From contig JAUCBJ010004933.1 in the NCBI GenBank assembly GCA_032718475.1, forward strand, positions 1-48,871: DNA of 48,871 nt. Direction: 5' to 3'. The position numbers and the translations under genes are program-made. The stretch is from Nemertoderma westbladi (lineage: Eukaryota > Xenacoelomorpha > Nemertodermatida > Nemertodermatidae). Under the pieces are notes generated by a model. The model was not told the DNA's origin. It saw only the letters and a list, made by a program, of their open reading frames with translations, and did no database searches. Numbering within the stretch: position 1 is the stretch's first letter; each line of letters begins with the position of its first letter. This document shows positions 12,201-23,859 of the stretch, in pieces.

Positions 12201-13409
12201 TATAGGTATGAGGGTGGCTAACCATTTAGTATAGGTATGAGGGTGGCAAACCATTTGGTATAGGTAGGAGGGTGGCAAACCATTTAGTATAGGTATGAGG
12301 GTGGCAAACCATTTAGTATAGGTAGGAGGGTGGCTAACCATTTAGTATAGGTATGAGGGTGGCAAACCATTTGGTATAGGTAGGAGGGTGGCAAACCATT
12401 TAGTATAGGTATGAGGGTGGCAAACCATTTAGTATAGGTATGAGGGTGGCTAACCATTTAGTATAGGTAGGAGGGTGGCTAACCATTTAGTATAGGTATG
12501 AGGGTGGCAAACCATTTGGTATAGGTAGGAGGGTGGCAAACCATTTAGTATAGGTATGAGGGTGGCAAACCATTTAGTATAGGTATGAGGGTGGCTAACC
12601 ATTTAGTATAGGTATGAGGGTGGCTAACCATTTAGTATAGGTATGAGGGTGGCAAACAATTTAGTATAGGTATGAGGGTGGCAAACCATTTGGTATAGGT
12701 AGGAGGGTGGCAAACCATTTAGTATAGGTATGAGGGTGGCAAACCATTTAGTATAGGTATGAGGGTGGCAAACCATTTAGTATAGGTAGGAGGGTGGCTA
12801 ACCATTTAGTATAGGTATGAGGGTGGCAAACCATTTGGTATAGGGAGGAAGGTGGCAAACCATTTAGTATAGGTAGGAGGGTGGCAAACCATTTAGTATA
12901 GGTAGGAGGGTGGCAAACCATTTAGTATAGGTATGAGGGTGGCAAACCATTTGGTATAGGGAGGAAGGTGGCAAACCATTTAGTATAGGTAGGAGGGTGG
13001 CAAACCATTTAGTATAGGTAGGAGGGTGGCAAACCATTTAGTATAGGTAGGAGGGTGGCAAACAATTTAGTATAGGTATGAGGGTGGCATACCATTTGGT
13101 ATAGGTAGGAGGGTGGCAAACCATTTAGTATAGGTAGGAGGGTGGCAAACCATTTAGTATAGGTATGAGGGTGGCAAACCATTTAGTATAGGTAAGAGGG
13201 TAGCAAACCATTTAGTATAGGTAGGAGGGTGGCATACCATTTGGTATAGGTAGGAGGGTGGCAAACCATTTAGTATAGGTAGGAGGGTGGCAAACCATTT
13301 AGTATAGGTAGGAGGGTGGCAAACCATTTAGTATAGGTATGAGGGTGGCATACCATTTGGTATAGGTAGGAGGGTGGCAAACCATTTAGTATAGGTAGGA
13401 GGGTGGCAA
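9248..13409. repeat. 29-bp satellite array, block A (about 143 copies)
   Basis: Tandem 29-bp monomers consist of GGTAGGAGGGTGGC followed by AAACCATTTAGTATA. Common variants are TTTGGTATA, CATATAGTATA, CAATTAGTATA, GTATGAGGG, GGAGGGAGGTAAACC and TAGTACAG. The array begins at the exon/intron junction 9265/9266 with no gap. A higher-order duplication is visible: 10385-10645 and 10849-11109 have the same order of variants at an offset of 464 bp (16 x 29). Irregular short units occur near 10270 and 11640-11720. The plus strand reads TTTAGTATAG in each unit, with frequent stops. The block ends at the 3' tail of LINE-A copy 1. Confidence 0.97.
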
Positions 13410-16400
13410 CTACTACTAGTATCGGCATGCTGCATTGCAGCTGCATTTTTAAGAATGCTGTGCCGGCTTGTCGACAAAATTGCGCCGCCACAACTCCCTA
13501 TCACCCATGAAATTTGCTAGATCATCCGCATCTTCAAGGCCAGTGTCCTTTCAGATGCGTCTCAAGAAAGTCATGGGCTGTCCACCATGCTTATTCACTC
13601 CATGAGGCTGCCAAAGTACAAGATTATGCACTGGCTGGTCCTCACGGCGAAAGCAATGTCCTGCAAAGCGGAGGCGATTTTGTTCTAGTGTCAAGCTTGG
13701 GGGAACCAATGAGACACCTCCAATGTTATATAGTGTCTGGTTGGAGATGTATGCATTGTACTTGACACAATGAACCCGGCGTAGCATTCTTGTGAATGTG
13801 CCATCCAGAGATTTGGTGTCCTCAGCAGTTAGAGCCCAGCATAGACTCCCATAGAGGAGTACTGGAACTACTGCTGCTCTAAATAATCGGACCTTGAGTT
13901 TCCGATTAATTATCGGTGTCTTCCCAATCCTGGAAAGCCTATTCAAGGCTGCCCATGCCTTTCCCTTACGTATTCGTAGGTCCTCACCTGACTTCCGGAT
14001 CCATGATCCCAGGTAACAGAAGTCGTCCACATGCTCAAGCATACCATCCTTTGAGCTTATGCTCATCCGATCAGAGACTTGCTGAGAACTTTCAAAGTTA
14101 ACTGTCAAAATTTTGGTCTTTCTGGAGTTAATAAAAAGACCAACACTAGAAGCAGCATGTTCTAATGAGCTGAGGAGCCGTTGGGCTCCCTCTAGTGATT
14201 CTGAGAGTACTCCTAAGTCATCAGCAAAGTCTAGATCAGTTAGGTACTTGGCAGGATTTCCTCGACTTCTGGAGCCAGTATGTGGAGTTATCATCAACCC
14301 ATCATCATTATGATGATCTAAGGATATGCGTAGAACATAGTCAACCACAATTATGAACAAGAATGGTGCAAGTGTGTCTCCCTGGAGGACGCCCCATAAG
14401 ACTTCAAATGGTTCTGTGTCACCATCAACAGTAGACACAAATGTTGTCGAACCATCGTATACTGATCTGATTGCTGCAATAATTTCATCAGGAATCCCAT
14501 ATAATGAAAGTATGCTGAACATACGTGAGCGGGAGGGAGACTGAATCAAAGGCCTTGAAGAAGTCAACAAAGATAACAGCCAGATGCCTGTCTTTCTTTT
14601 TTGATAACTCTTCAATTATCCTTCTAAGTGCCAAAATGGGCTCCATGGTCCCACGACCTTTACGGAACCCATTCCGATTTCCACGGAGCAGTCTCTCAAT
14701 GGGATCCCTGGGATTTAATAGAATTCTATTGTATAGCTTTGCAGCAATCGAGATCAATGAGATTCCCCGAAAAGAACCATAGAGTGTTAGGTTGCCCTTC
14801 TTGGGAACTGGCACCAACTTATTTGTTTTCATTTCTTGTGGGACTCTTGTTGTTCGGTACATGTCTACTATGATGGGATAGATGAGCTTTAAACACTCAG
14901 GTATTTTAAAGACCTCAGGGGGAACACCATCTACTCCACTGGCACGATTGGTCTTAATGCTCTTTTCAGCAGCCTTCACCTCTGCAAAGGGGATATCGCC
15001 AATGGGAATATCTGGGAGTACAGACTCAGACACTTTTACTTCTATAAAGTTATCAGGCAATACCCTGTCATTATTGAGGAGCTTTTCAAAGTGGGCCTTC
15101 CAACCATTGAGGCGATCGGCTGGTGATTCAGCCTTAACCTTGGTGGTTGGTTGGCTTTTCCGCCCAGTAAGCAAGTTGATCGATTTCCATGCCTGGGATG
15201 ATTGCCTGCTGTCGTCAGCATCATTGATGGCATCAACCTGTTGGTTTATTAGCTCCTGTAGATTAACAGAGTACTGCCTGTTCAGGGACCTAAATGCAGC
15301 CTTAACTGCATTCTTGGCCGCTGTAGTCTGTTTGAGTCGGGACTCTTTCTGCGCCTTATATAGGTCATTTCGGCACTTCTGGATTTTGTTGTCAGTCCAG
15401 GGGGCCCTTTTCCTGTTTCGAGGGTATACAGGAACTGTTTCTGCAGCTGCTAACTTAACTGCTTCTGTGAAGGCAGTATAGCCCTCACAGTGATCCGCCG
15501 CCTCAGAGGCAAGAACCTCATACCTGTTACTCAGCTGTAGTGTGAAGCTGGATCTCACATTTGGCTGTTGCAACAGAGAGGACCAGTCATGCCGCGGCAA
15601 GGCAGATTTCGTTGTTCTGCTAGCACGCAGACTAAGTCTTACCTTGGCCACAATAAGGCGGTGATCACTGGAGAAGGGTCGAAGTGTAAATGGATTACAG
15701 TCTTGTATAGAGCTCCTGTACTTCCTACGAAACAAAATATGGTCTATCTGGGACTTGGGACCACTGGGTCCACTATGAGTCCATAGCTTTCCAGTTCGCT
15801 TCTTGAACTGGGTTCCAGCCGAAAACAATCCATTTCCAGAGATAAATCCTGAAGATGGACGGAATTTCGGTTGACACTATTGCTATAGACCCAGGGCGAT
15901 GTAGGTGATTGATGCAGACTTGCATTAAAGTCTCCCAGGAATGTTAAGAATGCATGGTGATCCACTCCATCAGTAGCTGCTTGTAGATTGTGGTAGAAAT
16001 TTTCCACCTCCTCTACAGGGGCAACACTAGTTGGAGAGTAGCACACAATCAGAACCACCTTAGGAAACTTCTTAGCCAGTCTTCCAGAACATGAGAAGTG
16101 GCAACGGATGATGCGGTTAGAGATTTGGTCTATTTTGTCCAATGCTGCATGTGCAGTTGGATTCATTAATAGACCAATACTACCATTTCCACCATCATCT
16201 GCTGACGCGAGGGCAAGTCGCCAACCGCCTCCCATGTCCTTAATCAGAACCTCATCAGTCTGTCCAGTCTGCATTCGGTGCTCTTGAACACCCACTGCGC
16301 TAAGAGAAAGCTTATCTGCCAAGGCAGTCAGCTCACCTTGTCGCATTGGGGACCCGAGTGTTAGGGTATTTACTGAGGCTAGTCTAGTGACTTGCCTCAG

Positions 16401-17165
16401 ATTCACCAATGGCTTTGTTGGTCGGGGTGGAACATGAGAGTAGCCTCCAACTCCAGAATCCCTCTCCCCCTCACAATCTGGCCTCCCTGGTGACCCGGGG
16501 TTTGGGCCAGAAAGGTCATCAGGAAAGGGACTCAAAGAATTGTTGGCTTCTCTCTCTCCAGTAGGGGGTGAGACAGGCAGCCGGTCAGGAGATGACTGAC
16601 GCCTCTGTGAGGCCGATTGTGTCCGGTAATTCCACTGGTCTCTAGTGGCCGGACCTCCGTATTACTAATGTAATCCATAGTGGGGGGTTGGAGGGTGTTT
16701 TTTTGCCGAGTCAGCTCTCGGGGCAAATACCACACCCTGGTTTGCCGTTCCACAGGGTGGGTGTCGCAGTGGAGTCAGATATGAGGCCCATCACCCATAT
16801 CTACTCTGGCGCACATGACCCACCATTGGCTGTGCAGCTCATCTGCTGGGTCATGCCCTGTACCCCTGCTGCCAGGTGCAGGTCACAGTGAAGTGCACTC
16901 AGAGTGAACATGAGAACACTCTACTCCTGACCAGCCATTGGTAGATCACCATCTGCCTGGCCAGGCCATATACCCCTGCAGCCAAGTATATGGGTCCTTA
17001 ATCCAGGACCAACGGCGTCCTTATCCCAGAACGAAGGGGGTCCTAGTTACAGGACCAGATTAGCCCTAGTAAGAGGGTCTATGCAGCTACATGTGGCACC
17101 TCATTTATGCTGCATGGAGGTGGCAAGTTTTCTTGGTCAATGACCTAGAATACCTGACCTGACCG
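13410..17165 (-). mobile_element. LINE-A copy 1: near full-length RTE-like non-LTR retrotransposon
   Basis: Minus strand, about 3.75 kb. In the sense direction it has a leader (17165 to about 16760), an APE-type endonuclease, a reverse transcriptase, a 3' UTR of only about 45 bp and a TAG/GTA trinucleotide tail abutting the satellite at 13410. A single coding region, short 3' UTR and microsatellite tail fit the RTE group, but the clade was not tested. Copy 3 on the plus strand starts at the matching leader sequence (about 26400), which defines the 5' end. The copy sits inside the satellite, with array units on both sides. Confidence 0.9.
13551..16753 (-). pseudogene. LINE-A copy 1 endonuclease-reverse transcriptase, frameshifted
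   Basis: The protein is broken into four overlapping minus-strand frames: 16753-16532, 16535-15744, 15828-14488 and 14615-13551. The endonuclease part shows QEHRM, CYSPTS, LGDFNASL and SSDHRLIVAKV, the usual APE-type order. The reverse transcriptase part shows FVDFFKAFDSVS, GVLQGDTLAPFLF and the catalytic DFADD (FADD box), followed by GLFINSRKTKI. The C-terminal part contains LLYGSLCWALT and a Cys/His region. A 4-bp insertion near 14530, relative to copy 2, breaks the frame just after the KAFDSVS motif; another break lies near 16540. The endonuclease frame change near 15830 is shared with copy 3. Not functional as it stands. Confidence 0.85.
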
Positions 17166-19556
17166 AACCATTTAGTATAGGTATGAGGATGGCATACCAT
17201 TTGGTATAGGTAGGAGGGTGGCAAACCATTTAGTATAGGTATGAGGGTGGCAAACAATTTAGTATAGGTATGAGGGTGGCATACCATTTGGTATAGGTAG
17301 GAGGGTGGCAAACAATTTAGTATAGGTATGAGGGTGGCATACCATTTGGTATAGGTATGAGGGTGGCAAACAATTTAGTATAGGTATGAGGGTGGCATAC
17401 CATTTGGTATAGGTAGGAGGGTGGCAAACCATTTAGTATAGGTAGGAGGGTGGCAAACCATTTAGTATAGGTAGGAGGGTGGCATACCATTTGGTATAGA
17501 GAGGAGGGTGGCAAACCATTTAGTATAGGTAGGAGGGTAGCAAACCATTTAGTATAGGTAGGAGGGTGGCAAACCATTTAGTATAGGTAGGGGGGTAGCA
17601 AACCATTTAGTAAAGGTAGGAGAGTGGCAAACCATTTATTATAGGTAGGAAGGTGGCAAACCATTTAGTATAGGTAGGAGGGTGGCAAACCATTTGGTAT
17701 AGGGAGGAGGGTGGCAAACCATTTAGTATAGGTAGGAGGGAGGTAAACCATTTAGTACAGGTAGGAGGGTGGCAAACCATTTAGTATAGGTAGGGGGGTA
17801 GCAAACCATTTAGTATAGGTAGGAGGGTGGCAAACCATTTAATATAGGTATGAGGGTGGCATACCATTTGGTATAGGTAGGAGGGTGGCAAACCATTTGG
17901 TATAGGGAGGAGGGTGGCTAACCATTTAGTATAGGTATGAGGGTGGCATACCATTTGGTATAGAGAGGAGGGTGGCAAACCATTTAGTATAGGTAGGAGG
18001 GTGGCAAACCATTTGGTATAGGTAGGAGGGTGGCAAAACATTTAGTATAGGTAGGAGGGTGGCAAACCATTTGGTATAGGTATGAGGGTGGCAAACCATT
18101 TGGTATAGGTAGGAGGGTGGCAAACCATTTAGTATAGGTAGGAGGGTGGCAAACCATTTAGTATAGGTATGAGGGTGGCATACCATTTGGTATAGGTAGG
18201 AGGGTGGCAAACCATTTGGTATAGGGAGGAGGGTGGCAAACCATTTAGTATAGGTAGGAGGGTGGCAAACCATTTAGTATAGGTAGGAGGGTGGCAAACC
18301 ATTTAGTATAGGTAGGAGGGTGGCAAACCATTTAGTATAGGTATGAGGGTGGCATACCATTTGGTATAGGTAGGAGGGTGGCAAACCATTTAGTATAGGT
18401 AGGAGGGTGGCAAACCATTTATTATAGGTAGGAGGGTGGCATACCATTTGGTATAGGTAGGAGGGTGGCAAACCATTTGGTATAGGTAGGAGGGTGGCAA
18501 ACCATTTGGTATAGGGAGGAGGGTGGCAAACCATTTAGTATAGGTAGGAGGGTGGCAAACCATTTAGTATAGGTATGAGGGTGGCATACCATTTGGTATA
18601 GGTAGGAGGGTGGCAAACCATTTGGTATAGGGAGGAGGGTGGCAAACCATTTAGTATAGGTAGGAGGGAGGTAAACCATTTAGTACAGGTAGGAGGGTGG
18701 CAAACCATTTAGTATAGGTAGGGGGGTAGCAAACCATTTAGTATAGGTAGGAGGGTGGCAAACCATTTAGTATAGGTATGAGGGTGGCATACCATTTGGT
18801 ATAGGTAGGAGGGTGGCAAACCATTTGGTATAGGGAGGAGGGTGGCAAACCATTTAGTATAGGTAGGAGGGAGGTAAACCATTTAGTACAGGTAGGAGGG
18901 TGGCAAACCATTTAGTATAGGTAGGGGGGTAGCAAACCATTTGGTATAGGGAGGAGGGTGGCTAACCATTTAGTATAGGTATGAGGGTGGCATACCATTT
19001 GGTATAGAGAGGAGGGTGGCAAACCATTTAGTATAGGTAGGAGGGTGGCAAACCATTTGGTATAGGTAGGAGGGTGGCAAAACATTTAGTATAGGTAGGA
19101 GGGTGGCAAACCATTTGGTATAGGTATGAGGGTGGCAAACCATTTGGTATAGGTAGGAGGGTGGCAAACCATTTAGTATAGGTAGGAGGGTGGCAAACCA
19201 TTTAGTATAGGGAGGAGGGTGGCAAACCATTTAGTATAGGTAGGAGGGTGGCAAACCATTTAGTATAGGTAGGAGGGTTGGAGGGTGGCAAACCATTTAG
19301 TATAGGTAGGAGGGTGGCAAACCATTTAGTATAGGTAGGAGGGAGGCAAACCATTTAGTATAGGTAGGAAGGTGGCAAACCATTTAGTATAGGTAGGAGG
19401 GTGGCAAACCATTTATTATAGGTAGGAGGGTGGCAAACCATTTAGTATAGGTAGGAGGGTGGCAAACCATTTAGTATAGGTATGAGGGTGGCATATAGGT
19501 AGGGGGTGGCAAACCATTTAATATATGTAGGGGTGGCAAACCATCTAGTATAGGTA
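17166..19556. repeat. 29-bp satellite array, block B (about 82 copies)
   Basis: Same monomer as block A, with more GTATGAGGGTGGCATACC and ATAGAGAGGAGGG variants. A segmental duplication is visible: the series around 17930-18110 reappears at about 18960-19160. The rare variant TGGCAAAACA at 18031 and 19075 gives an offset of 1044 bp (36 x 29). Variant units GGAGGTAAACC..AGTACAG, which match the exon end at 9248-9265 most closely, occur near 17735, 18665 and 18870. The block ends at the tail of LINE-A copy 2. Confidence 0.97.
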
Positions 19557-21823
19557 CTACTACTAGGATCGGCATGCTGCATTGCAGCTGCATTTTTAAG
19601 AATGCTGTGCCGGCTTATCGACAAAATCGCACCGCCACAACTCCCTATCACCCATGACATTTGCTAGATCATCCGCATCTTCAAGGCCAGTGTCCTTTAA
19701 GATGCGTCTCAAGAAAGTCATGGGTTGTCCACCATGCTTATTCACTCCATGAGGCTGCCAAAGTACAAGATTATGCAATGGCTGGTCCTCACGGCGAAAG
19801 CAATGTCCTGCAAAGCGGAGCCGATTTTGTTCTAGTGTCAAGCTTGGGGGAACCAATGAGACACCTCCAATGTTATATAGTGTCTGGTTGGAGATGTGTG
19901 CATTGTACTTGACACAATGTACCCGGCGTAGCATTCTTGTGAATGTGCCATCCAGAGATTTGGTGTCCTCAGCAGTTAGAGCCCAGCATGGACTCCCGTA
20001 GAGGAGTACTGGAACTACTGCTGCTCTAAATAATCGGACCTTAAGTTTCCGATTAATTCTAGGTGACTTCCAAATCCTGGAAAGCCTATTCAAGGCTGCC
20101 CATGCCTTTCCCTTACGTATTCGAAGGTCCTCACCTGACTTCCGGATCCATGATCCCAGGTAACAGAAGTCGTCCACATGCTCAAGCATACCATCCTTTG
20201 AGCTTATGCTCATCCGATCAGAGACTTGCTGAGGACTTTCAAAGTTAACTGTCAGAATTTTGGTCTTTCTGGAGTTAATAAAAAGACCAACACTAGAAGC
20301 AGCATGTTCTAATGAGCTGAGGAGCCGCTGGGCTCCCTCTAATGATTCTGAGAGTACTCCTAAGTCATCAGCAAAGTCTAGATCAGTTAGGTACTTGGCA
20401 GGATTTCCTCGACTTCTGGAGCCAGTAGGTGGAGTTATCATCACCCCATCATCATTATGATGATCTAAGGACATGCGTAGAACATAGTCAACCACAATAA
20501 TGAACAAGAATGGTGCAAGTGTGTCTCCTTGGAGGACGCCCCATAACACTTCAAATGGTTCTGTGTCACCGTCAACAGTAGACACAAATGTTGTTGAACC
20601 ATCGTATACTGATCTGATTGCTGCAATAATTTCATCAGGAATCCCATATAATGAAAGTATGCTGAACATACGTGAGCGAGAGACTGAATCAAAGGCCTTG
20701 AAGAAGTCAACAAAGATAACAGCCAGATGCCTGTCTTTCTTTTTTGATAACTCTTCAATTATCCTTCTAAGTGCCAAAATGGGCTCCATGGTCCCACGAC
20801 CTTTACGGAACCCATTCTGATTTCCACGTAGCAGTCTCTCAATGGGATCCCTGATGCGATTTAATAGAATTCTATTGTATAGTTTTGCAGCAATCGAGAT
20901 CAATGAGATTCCCCGAAAAGAACCATAGAGTGTTAGGTTGCCTTTCTTGGGAACTGGCACCAACTTATTTGTTTTCATTTCTTGTGGGACTCTTGTTGTA
21001 CGGTACATGTCTACTATGATGGGATAGATGAGCTTTAAACACTCAGGTATTTTAAAGACCTCAGGGGGAACACCATCTACTCCACTGGCACGATTGGTCT
21101 TAATGCTCTTTGCAGCAGCATTCACTTCTGCAAAGGAGATATCGCCAATGGGAATATCTGGGAGTACAGACTCAGACACTTTTACTTCTATAAAGTTATC
21201 AGGCAATACCCTGTCATTATTGAGGAGCTTTTCAAAGTGGGCTTTCCAACCATTGAGGCGATCGGCTGGTGATTCAGCCTTAACCTTGGTGGTTGGTTGG
21301 CTTTTCCGCCCAGTAAGCAGATTGATCGATTTCCATGCCTGGGATGATTGCCTGCTGTCGTCAGCATCATTGATGGCATCAACCTGTTGGTTTATTAGCT
21401 CCTGTAGATTAACAGAGTACTGCCTGTTCAGGGACCTAGATGCAGCTTTAACTGCATTCTTGGCCGCTGTAGTCTGTTTGAGTCGGGACTCTTTCTGCGC
21501 CTTATGAAGGTCATTTCGGCACTTCTGAATTTTGTTGTCAGTCCAGGGGGCCCTTTTCCTGTTTCGAGGGTATACAGGAACTGTTTCTGCAGCTGCTAAC
21601 TTAACTGCTTCTGTAAAGGCAGTATAGCCCTCACAGTGATCTGCCGCCTCAGAGGCAAGAGCCTCATACCTGTTGCTCAGCTGTAGTGTGAAGCTGGATC
21701 TCACACTTGGCTGTTGCAACAGAGAGGACCAGTCATGCCGTGGCAAGGCAGATTTCGTTGTTCTGCTAGCACGCAGACTAAGTCTTACCTTGGCCACAAT
21801 AAGGCGGTGATCACTGGAGAAGG
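19557..21823 (-). mobile_element. LINE-A copy 2: 5'-truncated RTE-like LINE
   Basis: Minus strand, about 2.27 kb. The 3' tail (TACTACTACTA on the plus strand) starts at about 19557. The 5' end is truncated inside the endonuclease, near the SSDHRLIVAKV motif (about 21823), and joins directly to satellite block C. It is nearly identical to copies 1 and 4 by eye. Unlike copy 1, its remaining frame is open. Confidence 0.9.
19596..21823 (-). CDS. LINE-A copy 2 reverse transcriptase, intact open frame (5' truncated)
   Basis: One uninterrupted minus-strand frame runs through the end of the endonuclease (FSSDHRLIVAKVRL), a linker, the reverse transcriptase and the C-terminal region to the stop at 19596. 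The RT core has FVDFFKAFDSVSRSRMF, then GVLQGDTLAPFLF, then DFADDLGVLSE with the catalytic DD pair, then the INSRKTKI motif. The C-terminal region has LLYGSPCWALT, GHCFRRED and WRCDFVDKPAQHS. The first half of the endonuclease is missing, so it could not retrotranspose on its own by the normal nick. The open frame extends upstream to 21926 through satellite sequence, making a chimeric ORF of 776 codons. The good frame suggests recent insertion rather than selection. Confidence 0.8.
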
Positions 21824-23859
21824 TAGTATATAGGTAGGAGGGTGGCAAACCATTTAATATAGGTATGAGGGTTGCATATAGGTAGGGGGTGGTAAACCAT
21901 TTAATATATGTAGGGTGGCAAACCATTTAGTATAGGTAGGAGTGTGGCAAACCATTTGGTATAGGTAGGAGGTTGGCAAACCATTTGGTATAGGGAGGAG
22001 GGTGGCAAACCATTTAGTATAGGTAGGAGGGTGGCAAACCATTTAGTATAGGTAGGAGGGTTGGAGGGTGGCAAACCATTTAGTATAGGTAGGAGGGTGG
22101 CAAACCATTTAGTATAGGTAGGAGGGAGGCAAACCATTTAGTATAGGTAGGAGGGTTGGAGGGTGGCAAACCATTTAGTATAGGTAGGAGGGTGGCAAAC
22201 CATTTAGTATAGGTAGGAGGGAGGCAAACCATATAGTATAGGTATGAGGGTGGCATATAGGTAGGGGGTGGCAAACCATTTAATATATGTAGGGTGGCAA
22301 GCCATTTAGTATATGTAGGGTGGCAAACCATTTAGTATAGGTAGGAGCGTGGCAAACCATTTGGTATAGGTAGGATGGTGGCAAACCATTTGGTATAGGT
22401 AGGAGGTTGGCAAACCATTTGGTATAGGTAGGAGGGTGGCAAACCATTTAGTATAGGTAGGAGGGTGGCAAACCATTTAGTATAGGTAGGAGGGTTGGAG
22501 GGTGGCAAACCATTTAGTATAGGTAGGAGGGAGGCAAACCATATAGTATAGGTATATGAGGGTGGCATATAGGTAGGGGGTGGCAAACCATTTAATATAT
22601 GTAGGGTGGCAAACCATTTAGTATATGTAGGGTGGCAAACCATTTAGTATAGGTAGGAGCGTGGCAAACCATTTGGTATAGGTAGGATGGTGGCAAACCA
22701 TTTGGTATAGGTAGCAGGGTGGCAAACCATTTAGTATAGGTATGAGGGTGGCAAACCATTTAGTATAGGTAGGAGGGTGGCAAACCATTTATTATAGGTA
22801 GGAAGGTGGCAAACCATTTAGTATAGGTAGGAGGGTGGCAAACCATTTATTATAGGTAGGAGGGTGGCAAACCATTTAGTATAGGTAGGAGGGTGGCAAA
22901 CCATTTAGTATAGGTAGGAGGGTGGCAAACCATTTGGTAGAGGTAGGAGGGTGGCAAACCATTTAGTACAGGTATGAGGGTGGCATATAGGTAGGGGGTG
23001 GCAAACCATTTAGTATATGTAGGGTGGCAAACCATTTAGTATAGGTAGGAGCGTGGCAAACCATTTGGTATAGGTAGGATGGTGGCAAACCATTTGGTAT
23101 AGGTAGCAGGGTGGCAAACCATTTAGTATAGGTATGAGGGTGGCAAACCATTTGGTATAGGTAGGAGGGTGGCAAACCATTTAGTATAGGTATGAGGGTG
23201 GCAAACCATTTAGTATAGGTAGGAGGGTGGCAAACCATTTAGTATAGGTAGGAGGTGGCAAACCATTTGGTAGAGGTAGGAGGGTGGCAAACCATTTAGT
23301 ATAGGTAGGAGGGTGGCAAACCATTTGGTATAGGTAGGAGGGTGGCAAACCATTTGGTAGAGGTAGGAGGGTGGCAAACCATTTAGTACAGGTATGAGGG
23401 TGGCAAACCATTTAGTATAGGTAGGAGGGTGGCAAACCATTTGGTATAGGTAGGAGGGTGGCAAACCATTTGGTAGAGGTAGGAGGGTGGCAAACCATTT
23501 AGTACAGGTATGAGGGAGGCAAACTATTTAGTATAGGTATGAGGGTGGCATATAGGTAGGGGGTGGCAAACCATTTAATATATGTAGGGTGGCAAACCAT
23601 TTAGTATATGTAGGGTGGCAAACCATTTAGTATAGGTAGGAGCGTGGCAAACCATTTGCTATAGGTAGGATGGTGGCAAACCATTTGGTATAGGTAGGAG
23701 GGTGGCAAACCATTTAGTATAGGTAGGAGGGTGGCAAACCATTTAGTATAGGTATGAGGGTGGCAAACCATTTAGTAAAGGTAGGAGAGTGGCAAACCAT
23801 TTATTATAGGTAGGAAGGTGGCAAACCATTTAGTATAGGTAGGAGGGTGGCAAACCATT
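21824..23859. repeat. 29-bp satellite array, block C with higher-order structure (about 70 copies)
   Basis: Same 29-bp family but more irregular, with inserted half-units (GAGGGTTGGAGGGTGG) and short units. A recurring composite (GCATATAGGTAGGGGGTGG followed by a TATATGTAGGGTGG unit and then AGGAGCGTGG and AGGATGGTGG units) appears at about 22253, 22565, 22983 and 23548. This indicates a several-hundred-bp higher-order repeat of variable length. Related composites near 11687, 19489 and 21868 tie all three blocks together. The block ends abruptly at a Penelope-like fragment. Confidence 0.96.

Noticed and set aside
9894-12341. Many minus-strand ORFs of 86-153 codons encoding a 29-residue periodic peptide
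   Set aside because: They are the satellite read in its own period: 29 bp is not a multiple of 3, so three units give 29 codons. The base monomer supplies a TAA each cycle, lost only in TTTGGTATA or CATATAGTATA variants. There is no start context or independent coding signal.
13514-15786. Plus-strand ORFs across LINE-A copy 1 (and equivalents over copies 2 and 4)
   Set aside because: They are antisense shadows of the endonuclease/RT coding strand; the same peptides recur at each copy.
9266-23859. CRISPR-like array
   Set aside because: There are no unique spacers between repeats, the units abut directly, and the context is a eukaryotic intron with LINE insertions.
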